NCBI GenBank assembly: GCA_035578155.1
Contig: JAPWDM010000005.1
Location: 34,868,108-34,932,107 of the forward strand
DNA from: Brachynemurus nebulosus
Taxonomy: Eukaryota > Arthropoda > Insecta > Neuroptera > Myrmeleontidae
Direction of reading: 5' to 3'
DNA: 64,000 bases
Part shown: positions 38,815-49,975 of the stretch, piece by piece
How positions within the stretch are numbered: position 1 is the first letter of the stretch
Layout: each line of letters begins with the position of its first letter
The notes under the pieces: generated by a model
What the model saw: the letters and a program-made list of their open reading frames with translations, nothing else
Databases searched by the model: none
What the model was told of the DNA's origin: nothing
Translations under genes and position numbers: made by a program

Positions 38815-38850
<36 letters not shown>
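38815..38850. repeat. (AAT)n microsatellite, left border of GC-rich cassette
   Basis: Twelve AAT units directly abut the cassette that starts at 38,851. Confidence 0.95.
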
Positions 38851-38851
<1 letters not shown>

Positions 38852-39882
38852 GCGTATGAATCGACATCTGCCCGAACAGCTTGAGCGAGCTCGTTTAGTA
38901 AGGAGATGTCGTCTTCCCTCATACGGATGCGAGATTGCGCGTCCTGGGACTGGTTTTGCCCCGTCGGGGTCATAGGGACATAAGTCAGATATACTGTGAT
39001 ACTCTGTGGCATTGTCCCGTTCTCTGTAGCCTCGACTCGGACGAACGTGGCCTAGTCATCGTACCGGTCTCCCGTGTAGGTTGACCCCGACATCTGACAG
39101 AACGGCACATGTACCCAGTAATCAGCTATCTGACAGAACAGTACATGTTGCTCAGTAATCAGATGTCACTGTCCCTACACGTGTGAGCTCCTAGGTGTTG
39201 ACGAAGCCATTTCGGAATTGTCGAGACTATGGGGAGCGGAATCGTGTCACAGAGCAAGAAATATTGTCAAACTTGTGATATTGTTGTTTTTGTTTTTTAA
39301 TAAGGTTGTTTTTAATATGTTTTAACGATGTACCACTGAGGGCGTTTTCCACCCGAGGTGGTACATCACTTGATTTTATTTATCTGTGATATTTTGTTAT
39401 GCCGCTGTGGGCCTGTTGTTATGGCTCTACAGCGGTATTGTTTTAACTCCCTATTGCTTCATTGGTCGGCCTGCGGCCTCCCAGTGACGCAATAAGTTTT
39501 ATCTGTGATACTTACCGTGATACTGATCTGTGATATTTATTTGTGTATTGTCTAGTCAGGTTCCTCCACCCCGAGGCCCTTTACGCCTCGGGGGGAGTCG
39601 CAGCGATGGTCTTCAGGCCTTGGTGACCGGACGCTCTGTCTAGTACTTATCGTACCGTCACCAAGGACTGTCCACTCTTTTTAAGCCCTGGGATGGCAGG
39701 GCTCATCGTTGGATTTTATCATGTGTATGTTTGTCCGTTGTCTAATGCATTTATGTGTTCCTGTCTTTATGTGTCATTTTTATTTTTACTGTTTATGGCG
39801 GCGCATGCCCTCCGATGGCGATGCCGCCGGGTGCTGCTGACCGCGCCATCCACCGGCAGCAGTACCCCAATTTTAATCAAAA

Positions 39883-39884
<2 letters not shown>
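38851..39884. other. GC-rich cassette of eight consecutive hairpins between (AAT)n arrays
   Basis: About 1.03 kb of GC-rich DNA sits exactly between two AAT arrays in otherwise AT-rich DNA. Eight stem-loops follow each other: 39,327-39,367 (10-bp perfect stem), 39,402-39,435, 39,453-39,493 (13 pairs with G-U), 39,564-39,597 (CCCCGAGGC/GCCTCGGGG core), 39,618-39,666 (10-bp perfect stem), 39,684-39,703, 39,797-39,828 and 39,830-39,866. A 5'-truncated non-LTR retrotransposon targeting TAA repeats, as known for Dong/R4-type elements, would fit the borders, but I see no reverse-transcriptase motif. The nature of the cassette is unresolved. Confidence 0.6.
38852..39165 (-). pseudogene. Coding-like minus-strand frame with one stop, family unknown
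   Basis: On the minus strand about 104 codons stay open from 39,165 down to the AAT array except for one TAG (39,052-39,054). Composition is protein-like: a beta-rich stretch containing VRVEATENGTMPQSITVYL, then a helical stretch DDISLLNELAQAVRADVDSY that runs straight into the microsatellite. Upstream, a ~35-bp segment (FCQ...DYW) is duplicated in tandem. I do not recognise the family; a retroelement or an old viral insertion are both possible. The opposite strand also has a short coding-like frame (around 39,160-39,285), so the orientation is uncertain. Confidence 0.35.

Positions 39885-39885
<1 letters not shown>

Positions 39886-39915
<30 letters not shown>
39886..39915. repeat. (AAT)n microsatellite, right border of GC-rich cassette
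   Basis: About ten AAT units follow the last hairpin and an AATCAAAAA linker. Confidence 0.95.
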
Positions 39916-39916
<1 letters not shown>

Positions 39917-39917
39917 G

Positions 39918-40227
39918 TAGGTAAATAAAAGTTTTTAAATCAAGCTTTTATAAAAATGGACTAAAATCTAAAAAGTATAATATATAACTTTTGAGTGAAG
40001 TTTAAGCAATGTACAACATAATTTATAAAATTTTGAGGCGTTATTATTAATTTTTTCCGTTTCAGATGTAAGTATGCTACTTTATTTCAGTAGTTACCAA
40101 ACTTAATTAAATGCCTCAAGCTTTTATAAATTATGTTGCACATTGCTTAAAACTTCGTTCAAAAGTTATTTTATACTTTTTAGTTCATTTTTAAATAAAA
40201 GCTTAATTTAAAAACTTTTTTTACCTA
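39918..40227. mobile_element. 310-bp foldback MITE
   Basis: TAGGTAAATAAAAGTTTTTA at the left is mirrored by AAAAACTTTTTTTACCTA at the right, and inner blocks (CAAGCTTTTATAAA, AATTTATAAAATTTT, CAATGTACAACATAA) also pair across the centre near 40,065. Non-coding; it abuts the AAT array. Confidence 0.7.
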
Positions 40228-40928
40228 AATTTATTTTATACATTTGTTACCTATATTTTAATCGATTATTTTACCCTAATAAGACATAACTATGGAAACT
40301 AAAAACTGAAATGTAAAATCAATGGATAATATTATTTTACAGTTCAAAATGTCAAAGAAGTTACACATAAATACGAATCAAGATTTTTAGTTTTTGGAGA
40401 ATTTAAGATAAAACTAATTATATATATAATGTTGCATTGTCATCAAAGTTGTATACGTATGCTAATAAAGTCTCTAATAACTCAATTAGAATTTGTCTAA
40501 ATTTTGATTGCGAGATTTGATCTAAGTAAACAAACACACTAACACTGCTAGTTAAATAAAAGCTTTAAAAAAAAAAAATTAATTAAGATTTCAGTAAGTA
40601 AATAAATAGGAAGATTTACTTTAAATGGCTCTCATTAGTTTTCACTATGTAGTGTTACTTTTTTTTTGTAAATATTTACCATTTTTGAATTTTCCTTTTC
40701 TTGTTGTTATATAGTATGTAAGTATTTAAAATTGTAAAATACACATTTATTCCATTAAAATGTCAACGGTAATAAGTTCAGTTGCGTTTTTTTTTTTTTT
40801 TTGTATTTTACTTTGTTTTATTTGTTCTTACTTCCTAGCTCTATCCGACATCTTTTTTTGTATTAAACAATCTATAATTTCTCCTATTTTTTATCTGTTT
40901 TGGGTGAGTCCATATAAAACCAACAAGG
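40228..40928. other. Non-coding stretch, no gene seen
   Basis: AT-rich. The plus-strand 74-codon frame at 40,760-40,984 is dominated by Phe and Leu codons from poly-T and runs into the neighbouring foldback; not a gene. Confidence 0.5.
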
Positions 40929-41679
40929 CACTCAACTTGACTATCACATATTTCTTTGAAACTTTGGTTAAATGTACTCTTTAACATTCTGAATTCAAAT
41001 ATGATTTTTTAAAAATTCTAACTCTTATAGTTTTTGGGATATACTCGTATAATCTTGAAAATCGCAAAATGTCACTTTTTTTTACTCGCGCTCAGCATTA
41101 CAAAATGATCCAATCTCAGTTTTATACATCCTACAGAGCTGCTTGATAGCTCATTTTAAAAAGAATTTAATGAGCTTTAATTTTGAAAAAGAATTTTTTT
41201 GGGGGAAACCTCAAAAAATTTTTTTGAAAATTTTTTTGAGATAGTGTTTTTGAAAATTATGAAAATTATATATATTTATACTGGTAACTTGGAGAATGCA
41301 CTATAAAAATTTCAAAGTGGAACCATGATGGGATCAGCAGTTTTGACAAAAGATGCATTTTAGTGTATAGCATTTTAACGTGTCCCGAAAGAAATCTTTT
41401 CTGGAACAAGCTCTTATGTCAGAATGCGTTAAAATACTAGGTATACACTAAAATGCATTTTTTGTCATAACTGCTGATCCCATCATGATTCCATTTTGAA
41501 ATTTTTATGGTGCATTCTCCAAGTTACCAGTATAAATATATATTATTTTCATAATTTTCAAAAACAGTATCTCAAAAAATTTTCAAAAAAATTTTTTGAG
41601 GTTTCCCCCAAAAAAAATTCTTTTAGCTATAAGAGTTAACCAAAGTTTCAAAGAAATCTGTGGTAGTCAAGCTGAAAAC
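40929..41679. mobile_element. Asymmetric foldback element
   Basis: The inverted arms share TTTCTTTGAAACTTTGGTTAA / TTAACCAAAGTTTCAAAGAAA and, further in, a long block through ACTGGTAACTTGGAGAATGC, GCAGTTTTGACAAAAGATGC and their complements, centred near 41,390. The left arm has about 200 extra bases (around 40,980-41,185) lacking on the right. Non-coding. Confidence 0.75.
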
Positions 41680-42758
41680 TATTTATTTTTGGTTGATTTT
41701 AAATAGAATGTCCCTTTTACTTTATTGTCAATGATTTGAAATGTTTTTATTTTAATAAACAAACACTAATACTAAGTTGTACAAATATGTATATTACCTA
41801 AATCAAGCACTATTTCTATAGTCACTTATCATCTGACAGTAACGTCAGTAATCAACAACCAAATTACATCATTTACTGATGGAATGTACGGCATTATCAC
41901 ACTCTACTGATATCTAATGACATTAAACCGTACATACCGTATAACTCATCAAAACATTTCGGATCCAGGTTCTATGCAACGAACGGAAAACTTATAAGAA
42001 ACTAGTGTGTTGAATAATGTTAGGTTAGGTATATATTTTATTACTACAATATAGTAAATGCATATATTCACCTGCTTAGCTGTTTGTTATTATTTCACTT
42101 GAGGATAGACTATAGTTGTTCCCTGTTCGTCGCATTGTATTGAGCCGCACTGTATAGGTACGAATAAATTCATACTGATGATTCTAATATTATTAAAGTT
42201 AATCTACAAAATTATCTCATCCGTCATTTAACAGATTGCGTATCGAAAACTGATGTTAATTTTCTTTCTCTTTAATTAGTGCCATTTACCAACATTACCG
42301 AGATAATTTAAACGATATTGTTAATTTAGTTGAAATATTCCCATTTAGTTTTACCCCGTCCTAATTTCCAAAATCTGAAATAAATAAAATGTAAACTCTA
42401 ATTTATCACAGAAATATATATTTATATAAATACTCAGAGGTATATTTATACATATAAATACTTACATATTTGCGTTATTTTCCGGAAAATAAATAAGAGA
42501 TAAATAAAAAGAAAAATAGGTACTTAAAACATTATAATGACGTCTTTTTTAAATATATATTCGAAGATAATTATTCCTTAAATTCCTGAAGTACCATTAT
42601 TAGGATTTTGTAGTTACATCTTTTAATTTGAAGAAATTTACTGTTTCTCTACAGCATATGAATAATGTTGATTTTCGTTGAATTCATTACGGGGGAAAAG
42701 TTAAGTAAAATGAAATTTTTTTACGTCATACAAAGGGTATTTGTATATTTTTATGATA
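41680..42758. other. Non-coding stretch, no gene seen
   Basis: AT-rich DNA, no coding or repeat feature supported. Confidence 0.5.
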
Positions 42759-42760
42759 TA

Positions 42761-43173
42761 CACTAGTGATCTGATTGAAAGGAAGAAAAATGCGTATGTA
42801 TTAGTCACACGGATATAAAAAAAACATCACAATTCTTTTATGTAAACAAATCATTATATATGTATAAAGGGTGCAATTTTAATAACTCTTATAATTTTTG
42901 GTGAATTTCGATAAAATTCTACGATGATTTAGAACGAAATTGTTGGAAACAACATAGCTTAAAACATATTTATGTTGTGTCCAACAAATTTCGTTCTAAT
43001 CATCGTAAAATTTTATCGAAATTCACCAAAAATTATAAGAGTTATTACAATTACACCCTTCATACATATATAATGATTTGTTTACATAAAAGAATTGTGA
43101 TGTTTTTTTTTTTTTTTATAACCGTGTGAGTAACACATACGCATTTTTCTTTCTCTCAATCAGATCACTAGTG
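42761..43173. mobile_element. 413-bp palindromic MITE with TA flanks
   Basis: CACTAGTGATCTGATTGA and TCAATCAGATCACTAGTG are exact inverted ends, with TA on both outer sides (42,759-42,760 and 43,174-43,175), suggesting a Tc1/mariner-type MITE. The central 200 bp (42,866-43,062) is the same palindrome as the core of the 11.2-kb element. Non-coding. Confidence 0.85.
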
Positions 43174-43671
43174 TAATTATGAGTTAACTGAGGTTTTTGA
43201 CGTTAATTGAGGTTTGAGACCTGTAGGCTGCTCGATGTAAAACCAAGGTTCCAGCTTCCTGCAGCTATGGCGCCCTCATTTTTAAATATTTTTGTTTAAA
43301 AATTTGTTGAGATGATCCTATATTCTACATTTAATAAACTTTCCCTTTTTTTTCTAACAAATTTTTGCAGAAACGCGTTTATTTAACTTTCCCCCCTTAA
43401 ACATATCAGTTTTTTAATGCATAATTAATTTGTTCGAATCAATTAATTGTATTAATTGAATTAATTGATTGATTAAGTTAATTGCATGTACCTGTTTGAA
43501 ATTGTTTAGAAAACATAACATTTTGTGATCGTTTTAGTGAAACTGAGAATTTAAAATTTTACAAATTATTTCTATGTATATCTATATTAATAGTTATAAT
43601 TAATTTTGAAAAAGTGAAAATATAAAGTTTTATCATAAGTACCTATTAAATTAAAATTTTTATTGACATCC
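43174..43671. other. Non-coding spacer
   Basis: AT-rich; includes a low-complexity ATTAATTGA run near 43,435-43,475. No gene. Confidence 0.5.
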
Positions 43672-44960
43672 CATTGGAAATTATCGTAATGCGTCCGATT
43701 TTACGAATCGCTAATTTGGACATATTTCCACGTTTCAAGGTAACTAGAATCTGAATCCATCGTTTTTAGCGTGATTTCTGTGTGTGCATTCGTTAGTTTG
43801 TTCGTTCGGTCAATTTTTTTTTCGTCTCCCATATCTCGAGAACAAATGATAATATCAACTCCGGACCAATTTCATTAGATGTCTGTTTAAGGGGGACCAC
43901 TAGTGTGACCGCCTTAAAGAAAGGTGATTTTTGGGAACTTTTTAAAGAAAACTACTGTATGGAATGTTTTAATATTTTAAGGATATATATCTGTTGATGT
44001 ATAATAAATTCATATAAACATTTTTGTACCAAAAAATTGAAAATTCAGTGAGTTATTCACGATCTCCCAAGGCTCCAAAAGAAAAAGTTCCCCCACTGCT
44101 GCAGTGATAGCGACCTTCACAGTGCCTGAAATAAAAAAACCAAAGAGCCTATTAAACTAGAAGGTATTGCCCGTGCCATGAACCTCATTCGAAAAGAAAA
44201 AGTTGAAATTTAACAAAATGGCGGAGTTTTAAAAAAAAGTTTCAAATTTTGCGAGAAAATTTGATGATTTTTGGCCTGCAAAAATTAAATTTTTTATTCG
44301 ATTGGAAAACTGAAGGTTCATGACACGAAGAAATATATATAAAAGAAGCTGCAATAAAAATCAAATCGATCGAATGATTTGTCTTCGAGTTATAACTGCA
44401 GCAAATTTGAAAAATGTAGTTTTTCTCTACTTTACCTTTTAGTTTTAATCACTGAGAATTTTTACTAAAATTATTTACGATAACAGTCATAGTAAAAGTA
44501 AAACTAGATGAGTCGTTTAAATGTGCCAGGGTCTAGCTTCTCCATAACATGTGACTGGCAGCCACGTCCAGAAACTCCCGAACTATCAACCTTCATATAT
44601 TTCTCAATATCTCAAAGTTAACTTTGAAAATCAGAATCCGCTCTTCGGATGGCTGTAACTCAAAAACTATTTGAGATATGCACTTAAAATTTTAGTATGT
44701 TATTTTTAAAGGTATGGACTATCGAAACATGCAAAAAAAAATTTCCTGTTTTTTCAAAATGTCACACTAGTGGTCCCCCTTAAAAAATGAAGACCGGATA
44801 AAGTTTTCAGGAAATTCGGATTAGCGGTTTTTTTTATAATAAGAAAACGAAATTAAATTTGTTTTTTTAAATATTTATCGTCTCACATATCTCGAGAATT
44901 AATAATGATATCATTTGTTTAATGAGGGGTGGAATCTCTCACGAGATAAGGGCGCATAAT
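43672..44960 (-). repeat. Dispersed repeat (copy 1) split by a TTAA element
   Basis: Segments 43,672-43,886 and 44,784-44,960 together match, in inverted orientation, the uninterrupted copy at about 49,510-49,975. The match includes CGATTTTACGAATCGCTAAT, ACGATGGAT-type words and the TCTCGAGA-containing part. The break coincides exactly with the TTAA element 43,891-44,779. The class of the repeat is unknown. Confidence 0.8.
43891..44779. mobile_element. 889-bp TTAA-flanked MITE with an empty-site paralogue
   Basis: Ends GGGGGACCACTAGTGTGAC and GTCACACTAGTGGTCCCCC are perfect 19-base inverted repeats between TTAA at 43,887-43,890 and 44,780-44,783. The paralogous host repeat has a single uninterrupted TTAA at 49,736-49,739 at the corresponding place, so insertion duplicated TTAA. 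An interrupted relative is at 29,605-32,450. No transposase is encoded. Confidence 0.93.
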
Positions 44961-45042
44961 AATTAATTAATAACTATTTTTTTTTAAATTTAGTATAATT
45001 TAAAACTGTTACAAGCAATGGTATAATGCACGATTCCACTAG

Positions 45043-45300
45043 TGGAGTGGCCGAGCATGCATAGGCACTGGCACTGCCGACTGATAGATCGAGGGTTCGA
45101 GTCCACGGTCGATTAATAAACTCGTAAAAGTTTTCTGCAGCTTCCCTTCAGAATTCTAGATGAATATCGGCATAGTTCCTTTAGAAGACGGCTGCAGACG
45201 CACACCTTCCAAATCATAGTCTTCACACCACTTTCCTTGTCCTCTACCCATACTAATTGTAATTTCCTTGTCCTCTACTCATACTAAAAAATTATAATTT
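45043..45300 (+). mobile_element. tRNA-derived SINE
   Basis: TGGCCGAGC (45,048-45,056) resembles an RNA polymerase III A box. GGTTCGAGTCC (45,094-45,104) is a perfect B box, 38 bases downstream. A tRNA acceptor stem and a proper T stem cannot be folded, so it is a tRNA-derived head rather than a tRNA gene. The body continues to about 45,300, with a 28-base word (TTTCCTTGTCCTCTAC...) duplicated in tandem before the A/T-rich tail. Confidence 0.75.
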
Positions 45301-45729
45301 TAACTTTTTTTGAGTAGAAATAGAATGTGAATTAATTGTTGCAAGCTTTAGATAATTACTCCTCCTGTAAAGTTTCAAAATTGAATTTTGCACTTTGCCG
45401 AACTTATCCCGTCTGCATGTAAGAAAATTAATTTCATGTCATAAAATTACTATCGATTACCATGTTGGGATTTCCCTAAGGTTTAATTATTTAATTACAT
45501 AGTGTACAGTCTCATCACTTTTCATACATTATGACATAGTAAGCCGATTAAAATTACAACCAATGTTCAAAATATATTTCGAATGTTTTCTTTATAATTT
45601 AAGTGTGGGTTTCATAATAACTTTTCATCCTTAATTTATTTTAGTGTAGTCTGTAGAGTTTTATGGACAGTAAGACTGAGTAAAAATTCAAAATATTACA
45701 GAGATCTAATATACATAGTATAATGTGTC
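45301..45729. other. Non-coding spacer
   Basis: AT-rich; no gene or repeat recognised. Confidence 0.5.
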
Positions 45730-46720
45730 ACTGATATTGCTGTTTAATTTTAAATAGTATTACTGTATCCTGGGGTCATTTACGCGCCATTAGTTAGAAT
45801 AACATTTGGTCGTGTAATATGAAATGTCGTTTTTCGACCACTATACATATTGACACTTTCTTAAGTATTAGAGAAATATTTAAAAGCCGTTTTTTTTTTT
45901 TAAATTTTACATAGTATTATTGTAGCTCGGAAATATTTTCGACATTATCTGAAATAATATTAGGTCGTGTAATATGAAGTGTTGTTTTCCGACTACTTCG
46001 TCAACCATGTATATAACTCAAATAACATATTGACACTTTCTTAAGCATTAAAGAAATATTTTAAAGCCGTTTTTTTTTTTTAATTTTACATAGTATTATT
46101 GTAGCTTGGAATCATTTTCAACATTATCTGGAATAATATTAGGTCGTGTAATATGAAATGTCGTTTTCCGACCACTTCGTCTACCATGTAATTCAGATAA
46201 ATATAGACACTTTTTTAAGCTTTAGAGAAATATTTAAAAGCCGTTCTTTAATTTTAAATAATATTATTGTATCCTGGAGTCATTTACGCCATTAGTTGGA
46301 ATAACATTTGGTCGTGTAATATGAAATGTCGTTTTCCGACCACTTCGTCTACCATGTAATTCAGATACATATTGACACTTTCTTAAGCATTAAAGAAATA
46401 TTTTAAAGCCGTTTTTTTTTAAATTTTATATAGTATCATTGTAGCTCGGAATCATTTTCAACATTATCTGGAATAATATTAAGTCGTGTAATATGAAATG
46501 TCGTTTTCCAACCACTTCGTCTACCATATAATTCAGATTAATATAGACACTTTTTTAAGCATTAGCCAATTGTTTAAAAGCAATTCTTTAATTTTAGACC
46601 GAATTATTTTATCCTGGAATCGTTTCCGCCATTAGTTGGAATAACATTAGGTTGTGTATATAATTTATCGTTTTCTAACCATTTGCTTGACAATATGACC
46701 CCACCAAGATAACCCCGCTA
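45730..46720. repeat. Six-unit ~168-bp tandem array with two unit types
   Basis: The word GTCGTGTAATATGAAATGTCG or a close variant recurs at 45,809, 45,964, 46,143, 46,311, 46,483 and 46,651, spacings 155, 179, 168, 172 and 168. Units are of two kinds: type A has GCCATTAGTTGGAATAACATT and type B has AACATTATCTGGAATAATATT before the word. The order is A-B-B-A-B-A. Between them each unit carries GACACTTTTTTAAGCATTA and a poly-T stretch. Non-coding, satellite-like. Confidence 0.9.
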
Positions 46721-47788
46721 TTTTCTTTCTTTCAGACAAAAAAGTTGTGTCGTATATTGTGATCCGGCCTCGGGATCTTTATTTGTCAATGCTCTTTTGC
46801 TCATCAGTTGCATTTTTTACAAAAATATATATAATTCTTTTTTGTATTTTTGCTCATCAATTGTATTTTTGAAAAGAAATTTTTTAAATTTTTCAAAATA
46901 TCACACGAATAAAATTGAGGTCCAAGATTGTGTTATATTCTCCTGCATTGACTAGTGAAAAAGTTGGTCGCCTTAATATGGGGTGATCGGATTGTAAAGT
47001 GTTGATATTAATGGTGGTAAATGCAACGCTCAGAAAGCGTGTGTAAGATGGGTATATATTATACCAAGAAATCAACGCTCGTAGAAACTCAGTAGGGAAA
47101 ACGATCTATACAGAGAACTAGAATATGTATTTGTATAATCCAATACAATAAATTCTTACTTGACTTAAAAACGCTTTAGTAGTTACTATTTCAATTAACA
47201 GAAAATTTCATTAAAGAAAATATTTATCAATCGAAAAATTATTTCATAACAAAATTTACAATTGTGACATCACAACACTGACAAATTTTCTGTGCTCCTT
47301 GTCACATTTAGCCACACTTTTAGGTTTATGTATTCAGTTGATCCATCGGCCTCACGAATATAATATGGAAAACATTTTATATAATAGAATTTACTCCAAT
47401 TTAATTAATAACGCCAGTGGTGGTCATTTGATAAAATATAGGTCGTTTTCTTTATTTTTTGCATACTGTATACTTATATAGTGATATAACGAGATGTTGA
47501 CGGGAATAAAGTGTATTAGATTTACATTAATTATTCATAATTATAATGTTAAAATATTCAAAATGGTATGAGTGTTGTGTGCACATCTTTATTTTAATCT
47601 GCACAAAAAAAGTTAGGAATTTTCCAGAGATTAAAATATAATCAACTGCTTGACACAATTTTGGTTTCTCACATTTATGGCTTCATATACATATGTATTT
47701 AGATGTAAATTCGATTCCCTTAATGTGAAACGATAGTGATGTTTTCAGTTTTGGCGTCAGGCTGGCATAGGCTTCAAAGTAAGACTTT
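46721..47788. other. Non-coding stretch, no gene seen
   Basis: The 60-codon frames here lack recognisable motifs. Confidence 0.5.
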
Positions 47789-47792
47789 TTAA

Positions 47793-48672
47793 GGGGAGGT
47801 TTACTTGAGGGTCGTTAAAAAAAATCGATTTTTTTTTTGCAGAAATTGGTAGCTAATTATGTGTAGAATATGTTCCCAAAGTGATTTTGCTGAAAGTAAT
47901 TTAAGGGAAGGTTTACTTGAGATTTGATAAAAAAATCGATTTTTTTTTTTTGCCGAAATTGATAGCAAATTATGTGTAGAATATGTTCCCAAAGTGATTT
48001 TACTGAAAATAATTTAAAAACAAGATTCTTGCACATTAACCGAATCCAGCTTTCTATAAAAAAAAATTCACAAAACGTAGTTCACGCAATAATGAGTATT
48101 AAATATAAAATTTTGAAAATACGTTTCTTTATATATATTTTATAATATCTCGGAACTACATTTTTGGAACTGGTGGACACAATAACTCAAAAACTATTCG
48201 ATAGATCCTTTTTTTAATTTTTTATTTTAAAGATAATTCAATTCTTCGGCACCTCTACCTAAGTTCGATACACTTTCAATATTTTTTTTATTTTTAAGTT
48301 TACTTTAAAGAGCGAAAAATAAGATAAAAATCGTAATCAAAAGTTCAAACATCCGCCATCTTTTTTTCTTTCAGCAATTTATTGATATTATAGGTAGAGG
48401 TGCCGATACTCTTCATATATTTTATAAATCTTTTTTGTTTTTGGATTTCGGTGGTTTATTACCGGCGCTAGGATGTCCATCAACAAGGCATTGGATTTTC
48501 GGATCGTCACATTGCACTATCTATAAAATGGACACTTTTTTATATTTTTTTTGCGTAGTTTAATACTAAATAAATATGTGCACAAAATTTGAAATGGATA
48601 TTTACTTCCGTTCTTAAGAAAAAAATTCTAGAAAAATACATAATTTTTAAGGACTCTCGAGTAAACCTCCCC
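47793..48672. mobile_element. TTAA-flanked MITE, GGGGAGGTTTACT family, copy 2
   Basis: TTAA at 47,789-47,792 and 48,673-48,676 flanks GGGGAGGTTTACTTGAG and CTCGAGTAAACCTCCCC, an exact 17-base inverted repeat. The sequence is collinear with 28,088-28,942, including the internal tandem duplication of the left end, and carries a short segment near 48,545-48,590 that copy 1 lacks. Non-coding. Confidence 0.92.
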
Positions 48673-48676
48673 TTAA

Positions 48677-49360
48677 TTTAATGCTAAGGTATTACGTTTT
48701 CTTTTTTTCATTTTGGATTTGCCAATTTAAATTGAACTTGAAATGTACTGGAACATTGAACTGGCAGAATGAGCTTTGATTCCATACAATCTGCTTTTAA
48801 TGCATTTTCTTATCAATTTAAAAAATTAATTTAATTTGATTAACTCTTCTTTATCACGGCAGACTTTTCTTCATGCTGAACACATACGCCCGTAGTGAAA
48901 CATAAATTGTACTGGGAATAAAATTGTTATAACTGCGGAGTAATTCTTCTATATATTTGTCATCAGAACTATAAACTTTTCTCTCTCTATGTTTAGTATG
49001 TATAGGAAACTATATACGAATAGATACATAAGGTTCTTCATTTAAATCACACAAAAATTTAAAATATACAATCAATTTACTAAATTAGGTTAGGTAATTG
49101 GTTAATTAATTAATTAATAACGGTCGTGTAAACAACTAGAGTAGAAAATTTTATATATGTACAGACACATACACACATAGATAAATACAGTGTGTCCCAT
49201 ATAAACGCAGAATACATGGTGATTTCTGTTATTCGTCAACGCCTAATAAGAAAAAAATGCAGTCTCTAATATTAGGTATACAAACCTAGTTTCCAAACGC
49301 ATACATAATCTCATATAGAAAAATTTGGAGAGACAGGTCAACCACACTGTCAACTTCCCA
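48677..49360. other. Non-coding stretch, no gene seen
   Basis: AT-rich. CAGTGTGTCCCATATAAACG near 49,189 looks like a lone terminus of a mariner-like element; no partner end was found. Confidence 0.45.
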
Positions 49361-49975
49361 TTGGATGCTCTTCAAGACTGTTGCACATGAATAATTTTTT
49401 TTTTAATTCAGGAGACTCCTCCCCTAGGCTTCCGATAGAGGATTTGCCCCTTGCACCACACCGGGGGCTTTGTCTTCTGTACCTGATGGGGGCTCCACCC
49501 TTATCAAACAAATGATAACCTCATTTGTTCTCAAGATATACGAGACACAAAATATTTCACAAAAAGTTTCTTATTTCGTTTTTTTTTTATTTTTTTATAT
49601 TTTTTTCTTATTTTTTTTTTAAATTTTATAATAATTTACTGACGTTTCTAACGTCAAGGACCATTATATAATAATGTTATGGTAAAAATCCATATAATCT
49701 ATGTTATGTTAATCAAGTTATCCGGTCTTCATTTTTTAATTACGCATCTAATGAAATTAATCCGGAGTTGATATCATCATTTGTTCTCGAGATATGTGAG
49801 ACGAAGAAAAATTCACGAACGAAGGAACTAGCGAACGCACACATAGACATCACGCTAAAAACGATGGATCTGGATTCTAGTGACCTTGAGAGTTGAGCTC
49901 GACGTGGAGATATGTCCAAATTAGCGATTCGTAAAATCGGACCCATTACAATAACTTCCAATGGGAAGTTAAAAA
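49361..49975. repeat. Dispersed repeat (copy 2), holds the empty TTAA site
   Basis: AACTTCCCATTGGA at the left and TCCAATGGGAAGTT at the right form an inverted pair, so this may be a complete ~615-bp element. The right two thirds match copy 1 (43,672-44,960) in inverted orientation. The unoccupied TTAA at 49,736-49,739 marks where copy 1 is split. Low-complexity poly-T at 49,578-49,620. Confidence 0.75.

Noticed and set aside
45043..45115. Possible tRNA gene
   Set aside because: A and B boxes are present, but the acceptor and T stems do not pair; treated as the head of a SINE.
45730..46720. Possible CRISPR-like direct repeats
   Set aside because: The repeat unit is ~168 bp with the whole unit conserved and no unique spacers, in a eukaryotic context; it is a tandem array.
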